Shown here in pieces: positions 63,652 through 64,000 of a DNA stretch of 64,000 nucleotides. The stretch is taken from contig QVRM01002197.1 of assembly GCA_003439945.1 (NCBI GenBank), positions 186,001 to 250,000 on the forward strand. The letters are read 5' to 3'. Each line of letters opens with the position of its first letter. Positions within the stretch are counted from its first letter, which is position 1. The position numbers were made by a program, and so were the translations under genes. Origin of the DNA: Dermanyssus gallinae. Lineage: Eukaryota > Arthropoda > Arachnida > Mesostigmata > Dermanyssidae. Under the pieces are notes generated by a model. That model did not search any database. It was not told where the DNA came from and worked only from the letters and a program-made list of their open reading frames with translations.

Positions 63652-63897
63652 TTAGATGCGATCTTCATACTGAAAACAGCCAGAGCGGTACCGATTAAAG
63701 AAAATTTGTAGATCAATTAAATTGCGACTAAGGCAAAGTCCTACCTTACCGAAGAACTTACTGGTGGAAGTGAAAGTTAGCGCGAGGTATGTAAAATTAT
63801 TAACATATGGTAGGACCTCCCTACCGAAGCAGGCCTCGTTGGTGGAGGCAAGACAATTTCTATTACGCCTGTGCTTCGCGAGCCGAGTTAGGGCCAT
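63652..63897 (-). pseudogene. LINE ORF fragment, minus
   Basis: The minus-strand translation contains LPYVNNFTYLALTFTSTSKF, resembling the block after the YADD box of LINE reverse transcriptases ('VxxFxYLGxxFTSTGKF'). No other block was placed. The window edge is close. Confidence 0.5.
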
Positions 63898-64000
63898 CTA
63901 TTAGACCAGCGACGCCAAGGCCTGCTGTAGGTGAAAATGGCTGGTGCCATAGAGAACATGATTGTTGGCATAAAATAGAATATTAGCGCTGGAAAGATGG

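Overview
This is nuclear DNA from a metazoan, most likely an arthropod; I lean towards a chelicerate (mite or tick), but that is a guess. Evidence: a split protein-coding gene with spliceosomal introns; about 40 long (TA)n microsatellites plus (ATT)n, (GTT)n, (CAA)n and (ATC)n arrays; three tRNA-derived SINE families; and decayed mariner, Tc1-like, CR1/L2-like and R2/R4-type retrotransposons. There are no operons, no Shine-Dalgarno-led gene runs and no dense coding.

Host gene: three exons of one plus-strand gene (17338-17517, 21314-21467, 38187-38319) join in phase into about 155 residues of a major-facilitator monocarboxylate transporter (SLC16-like, arthropod-type). The introns are 3.8 kb and 16.7 kb and full of repeats. 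The first exon and the C-terminal half were not found and presumably lie in unrecognised exons or outside the window. The strongest observation concerns this gene. A SINE sits directly at the 5' splice site of the 17.5 kb exon, and its 14-bp target-site duplication copied the splice donor, so two identical donors now flank the SINE.

Layout: 1-17.3 kb is AT-rich non-coding DNA with microsatellites, two palindromes, one SINE-A and one unclassified repeat ending in a 24-bp minisatellite. 17.3-38.3 kb is the transporter gene, with introns holding SINE-A, -B and -C copies, a LINE remnant, the 3' end of an R2-type element and a possible 456-bp inverted-repeat element. 38.3-53.7 kb is a repeat graveyard: a mariner interrupted by a CR1/L2-like LINE end, an R4/Dong-like element lying between two (ATT)n runs, a second mariner, three more R2/R4-type remnants and a Tc1-like element with about 265-bp terminal inverted repeats. 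53.7-58.5 kb is GC-richer with simple repeats and one SINE-B. 58.5-64 kb holds SINE-A, LINE and R4-like remnants and a perfect 53-bp palindrome.

Recurring theme: microsatellites, especially (TA)n, are where the mobile elements sit. I found no CRISPR array, phage, defence locus or multi-gene system. What is new here is at the level of repeat biology and splice-site evolution.
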